Source: Verrucomicrobiota bacterium (lineage in GTDB: Bacteria > Verrucomicrobiota > Verrucomicrobiia > Methylacidiphilales > Verrucolacustridaceae). Taken from it: a stretch of 10,080 bases of DNA. Of this stretch, positions 7,700 to 10,080 are shown in pieces. Position 1 is the stretch's first letter. Each line of letters begins with the position of its first letter. A program made the position numbers and the translations under genes. The notes below the pieces were generated by a model. It was given only the letters and a program-made list of their open reading frames with translations. It was not told the DNA's origin and did no database searches. The stretch is taken from NCBI GenBank assembly GCA_010028775.1, contig RHAF01000046.1, forward strand, positions 1-10,080, given 5' to 3'.

Positions 7700-9468
7700 G
7701 CGGCGACCTGCAAGGGGAGTTGGATGCGCGCCTCCACCTGATCATTGGGCAAACCTACCAACTCAACCCCGGAAGATTGGGAGTAGGAGACTTTCAACTG
7801 CTTGCTCAGAAGGGAAAGTCCTCCGGGAATATCACCCTTTCCGTGGCTTCTGATGCTTCCCGCATGCCGAACAACGAGACTGACCGTTTGGGGGCTGGTT
7901 GGTCGGCACTCAAAATGAATGGCCAAGTGTCCTTCCGCGTCAGAAGTGCCGTGTTTGACGGCATTTTCCACCAGGGTCACCACCGATAAAGGGGGGAGAA
8001 AAACACTCTTTTCGCTTGGGTCCGGATGGTGACTGAAGGAGATGGATCTGCCACGGATCGCCTCCAACCTGATGTAGTCCTGACAGATTTCCAACTCGTG
8101 ATCGAGGGTGATCAGGGTGCTGACCTGGGAATCCACCACCGCCCGAAGAAACCGGGCCAGCCGGCCCGTGAAATCACGGGCCAGGTCCGGGTTGGCTTTG
8201 ATCATCCCGCGTAGTCCTGTCAGGCAGTTAAAGATCAGGTGAGGGTTTAAGTGGGAACGCAATGCGCGGACTTCCAGGTTGGCCAATTCGGCTTTGGCTT
8301 CGGCCTCCTGCCGACGGCTTGTTTCCATCCGGCTTTGGAGAATACCGATGATGGTCAAGGGGTCGCCATGATTCCCTTTGTCGGTAATGGTCCAATGCGA
8401 TACGTAGCCCGGATGCTTTGGATTGATGGAGGGGATAATCATGTTTCCGTGCGTCTGCGTGGCCTCAAAAAGAAGAGGGTGATTGCCGATTTGGGAGGTA
8501 ATTCGTGGGTTCAGAAATTGGAGCCCGTCTTTCCGGGTCCAGGACCAGAAGGATGAGTCGAGGGTTTCCATGATGAGATCATCCTGTTCGCCACGTTTAC
8601 GGAGTTCATCCGCCGCCACTCCCAGAGGGAGAAGAGTGAGGCATACGGCCATCAGAACCCCGATCTGCTCAAGAGCCTCATCCAACATCGAGGGCGGCGG
8701 CAGATTCCGGTTGAGGGGAGATTCCATTCCTTTTGCCCCGATAAAACTGATATTGGCCTGGAGATGCCGTTGATTCAGAACCGTGGAGAGGGGGCGGCTT
8801 TCCGGCACGTCGAAGGCAAAGTAGACGGTGGAGGTCAGGAGGCAGACCAGGGTTGCCCCGCGAAAACCGGTCGACCATATGCCCCAGACCACCAGCGGCA
8901 CGATAAGTACCGAAGTCATGCGAAGGTAGGTTGGGAGGTTCTCGGAATGAAATATCCAGAGGGCAAAACTCACCCCAAAAAGAATGAAAAGAATTCTCCG
9001 TCCCTTCGGCTGGGCCGCGAGAAGGGAGGTTTGAACAAAGAAGGCGCTGACGGCCGCCGGAATCCATGGGGCCACGATCAGAAAAGATCCAAGTTCCCGA
9101 ATTCTCTGGAACTTGTGGTCGAACTTTAAAACGGGCAAGCGCAAGAGCAGCCAAGCCAAAGCAGTTTCGGCTAGATTTCCCAGCGGCAGGACAAAGGCGA
9201 TCCATGATGGAGTCGGAGCCCAAAGGGTCAGGTTGGGCAGGGTGAGTCCAAGATATACCCCAATCAACATCCAGGGACCCCGGAGAAGACAAGCGGCCAG
9301 CGCGGCACCGGAAGCCGGCCAAAATGGTGCAGACCATACCGGGTAGATGGCTTGGATGGATAGAGTGACATACGCCAACACGAATTGGCTGACTGCAGTC
9401 AGGAATATACCAACCAAAGTCCTCACATTCCGTCTCAACCATTTGCCCATACGACCCATGGTGTTCAT
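7696..9468 (-). CDS. Membrane sensor histidine kinase: MASE1-like sensor fused to LytS-type kinase
   Basis: 590 residues. The N-terminal half is a multi-helix membrane domain (about 18-285) with APFWPASGAALAACLL (47-62), the signature opening of MASE1 sensors. A cytoplasmic PAS-like stretch (about 297-385) and a short helical linker rich in Ala and Glu (386-403) follow. The kinase region has the His_kinase motif SHLNPHLIFN (405-414) with phospho-acceptor His410, an N box VVTLVENAVKHG (496-507) with Glu501, Asn502 and His506, and a G-rich ending GGLSLLSKQL (549-558). The usual DNG of the ATP lid region is not evident; RHAG stands at about 534-537. It should autophosphorylate and pass phosphate to the overlapping LytTR regulator. 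The signal is unknown. The start ATG 9468 is backed by AGGTG at 9474-9478. The start of MASE1 fused to LytS rather than to a classical kinase or GGDEF domain is less usual. Confidence 0.9.
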   Translation of the reverse strand: MNTMGRMGKWLRRNVRTLVGIFLTAVSQFVLAYVTLSIQAIYPVWSAPFWPASGAALAACLLRGPWMLIGVYLGLTLPNLTLWAPTPSWIAFVLPLGNLAETALAWLLLRLPVLKFDHKFQRIRELGSFLIVAPWIPAAVSAFFVQTSLLAAQPKGRRILFILFGVSFALWIFHSENLPTYLRMTSVLIVPLVVWGIWSTGFRGATLVCLLTSTVYFAFDVPESRPLSTVLNQRHLQANISFIGAKGMESPLNRNLPPPSMLDEALEQIGVLMAVCLTLLPLGVAADELRKRGEQDDLIMETLDSSFWSWTRKDGLQFLNPRITSQIGNHPLLFEATQTHGNMIIPSINPKHPGYVSHWTITDKGNHGDPLTIIGILQSRMETSRRQEAEAKAELANLEVRALRSHLNPHLIFNCLTGLRGMIKANPDLARDFTGRLARFLRAVVDSQVSTLITLDHELEICQDYIRLEAIRGRSISFSHHPDPSEKSVFLPPLSVVTLVENAVKHGTSDAEGHLAIHFECRPTSPQTVSLVVRHAGSIRSHGKGDIPGGLSLLSKQLKVSYSQSSGVELVGLPNDQVEARIQLPLQVAA

Positions 9469-9482
9469 TAATACACCTAATA

Positions 9483-9509
9483 ATTATAAAAACTAGACCC
9501 GCTTGTCAC
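9483..9509 (-). promoter_or_regulatory. Probable promoter of the kinase-regulator operon
   Basis: On the minus strand a perfect TATAAT (9483-9488) lies 15 bases downstream of GTGACA (9504-9509), a five-of-six match to TTGACA. The short spacer would make it weak without help. The start of transcription would fall near 9476-9478, leaving only about ten leader bases and placing the AGGTG ribosome site at the very 5' end. Either the leader is nearly absent or the real promoter is elsewhere in the gap. Confidence 0.4.
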
Positions 9510-9530
9510 CGTAAATACCCCATTTGTCAC
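9498..9530. promoter_or_regulatory. Tandem direct repeat on a 21-base period, candidate LytTR operator
   Basis: The element CCCnnTTGTCAC occurs at 9498-9509 and again at 9519-9530, ten of twelve bases fixed, start to start exactly 21 bases, that is two helical turns. LytTR regulators are known to bind two direct repeats separated by about 12 bases, giving this period. The inner copy overlaps the likely -35 of the kinase gene, and the outer copy contains a perfect palindrome ATTTGT-C-ACAAAT (9522-9534). It sits between the kinase gene and a divergent regulator gene, so it could act on both. The link to the adjacent LytTR protein is inference. Confidence 0.55.
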
Positions 9531-9595
9531 AAATTGTTTTCGGTGGGGGGGGTCGAACGAGATAATAAGACGAACTAATCAGTTAGAAACTCCCA
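9531..9595 (+). promoter_or_regulatory. Promoter-side gap of the LuxR-like gene, with a run of eight G
   Basis: The remaining part of the 127-base divergent gap. It carries eight consecutive G at 9545-9552 and an AT-rich GATAATAAG at 9561-9569 that could serve as a -10. A TTGTTT at 9534-9539 is 21 bases upstream of it, too far for a normal -35. No clear ribosome site precedes ATG 9596. The run of G lies inside the would-be spacer, where a length change would alter promoter geometry. Confidence 0.3.
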
Positions 9596-10080
9596 ATGAA
9601 TCCTGTGGATATAAATGTGTTTCTTTTGGAAAACAGGCCCGTTATTCGGGATGCACTAGAGGGTCTTTTGCGGGGTGTTTTCCATGGCGAATTCGCCCAC
9701 CACAGTCGGTATGAGGATTTGCCTAAAAAAATCCCTGATCCGTCGCTGGTTTTGATGGCGGTGCATCTTTTACCGGCGGATGCTCCGATTCCTTTTGCCA
9801 AGGAGGGATTGGCCACCGTGGTCTACGCCGAAAATTTTACCCCCAACTGTGCCGCTTGGTGGATCGACAGGGGGGCCATGGGCGTTTGGGATCTACGTGA
9901 CAGTTTTGAAAGTGTCCAGGAGGGGTTGTTGGGAACGTTGAGGGGCGAGGTATTGAAAAGCGAATGCGTCAAAAAGGTGCTCAACGGTTCGACGCCAAAG
10001 TTTGGCATGCACCTTCTCTCCAAGCGCGAGTTGCAGGTCGCCATCCGGTTGGTTCAAGGGAACTCCACCCGCGATGTGGC
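9596..10080 (+). CDS. LuxR/NarL-type regulator with a degenerate receiver domain, 3'-truncated by the window edge
   Basis: ATG at 9596, frame open to the window end; 161 full codons are visible. The N-terminal part (about 5-120) has the length and rough pattern of a receiver: VFLLENRPVIRDALEGLL for the opening strand and helix, and SLVLMAVHLLP (50-60) for the strand that normally ends in the phospho-Asp. The expected acidic pair is Glu12-Asn13 and the phospho-Asp position is Ala55, so phosphorylation is not expected. The C-terminal part begins a GerE-type helix-turn-helix, LLSKRELQVAIRLVQGNSTRDVA (140-162), matching the family's LTxRExxVLxLxxxGxSxxxIA. The rest of the HTH is cut off. It is divergent from the LytTR operon with the repeat pair between them. 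Function and targets are unknown. An alternative reading is a diverged DNA-binding protein with only chance receiver likeness. Confidence 0.75.
   Translation, partial: MNPVDINVFLLENRPVIRDALEGLLRGVFHGEFAHHSRYEDLPKKIPDPSLVLMAVHLLPADAPIPFAKEGLATVVYAENFTPNCAAWWIDRGAMGVWDLRDSFESVQEGLLGTLRGEVLKSECVKKVLNGSTPKFGMHLLSKRELQVAIRLVQGNSTRDV

Noticed and set aside
8678..9442. Minus-strand frame overlapping the sensor domain of the kinase in another frame
   Set aside because: Composition is that of a frame-shifted membrane protein; the kinase frame is continuous and has all motifs.

Overview
The window looks like chromosomal DNA of a GC-rich, aerobic, probably Gram-negative bacterium. A member of the PVC group such as Verrucomicrobiota is my guess, based on the mix of a stand-alone CoaB-like protein, an Opitutae-like tail-specific protease and aa3-type oxidase genes. 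That placement rests on general impression and is weak. I see no rRNA, tRNA, CRISPR array, IS element or prophage. Nearly all the sequence is coding.

Layout. (1) Bases 1-2377, plus strand: the distal part of a cytochrome c oxidase operon. It holds the 3' part of heme A synthase (ctaA), protoheme IX farnesyltransferase (ctaB, overlapping by ATGA), a 38-residue single-helix membrane peptide, and oxidase subunit III. (2) 2411-3052, minus strand: a stand-alone protein of the phosphopantothenoylcysteine synthetase (CoaB/DFP C-terminal) family that appears to lack the family's basic Lys motif. (3) 3138-3872, plus strand: a full-length, internally duplicated lycopene cyclase of the CrtYcd type, the only carotenoid gene here. 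(4) 3901-6871, minus strand: a two-gene unit with a periplasmic tail-specific protease (Prc/CtpA) followed one base later by a thioredoxin-fold protein with a CNHC motif. (5) 6986-9468, minus strand: a two-component system of a MASE1-type membrane sensor fused to a LytS-type kinase, overlapping by ATGA with a LytTR response regulator. (6) 9596-end, plus strand and divergent: the start of a LuxR/NarL-type regulator whose receiver domain has lost its acidic residues.

The first genes work together: CtaB and CtaA make heme O and heme A for the oxidase that contains subunit III. The right end is a signalling cluster. The kinase probably phosphorylates the LytTR regulator. The 127-base gap between the kinase and the LuxR-like gene carries two copies of a 12-base element on an exact 21-base period, the spacing expected of a LytTR operator, overlapping the likely kinase promoter. 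This operator, together with the phosphorylation-blind LuxR-like regulator, is the most interesting part of the window.
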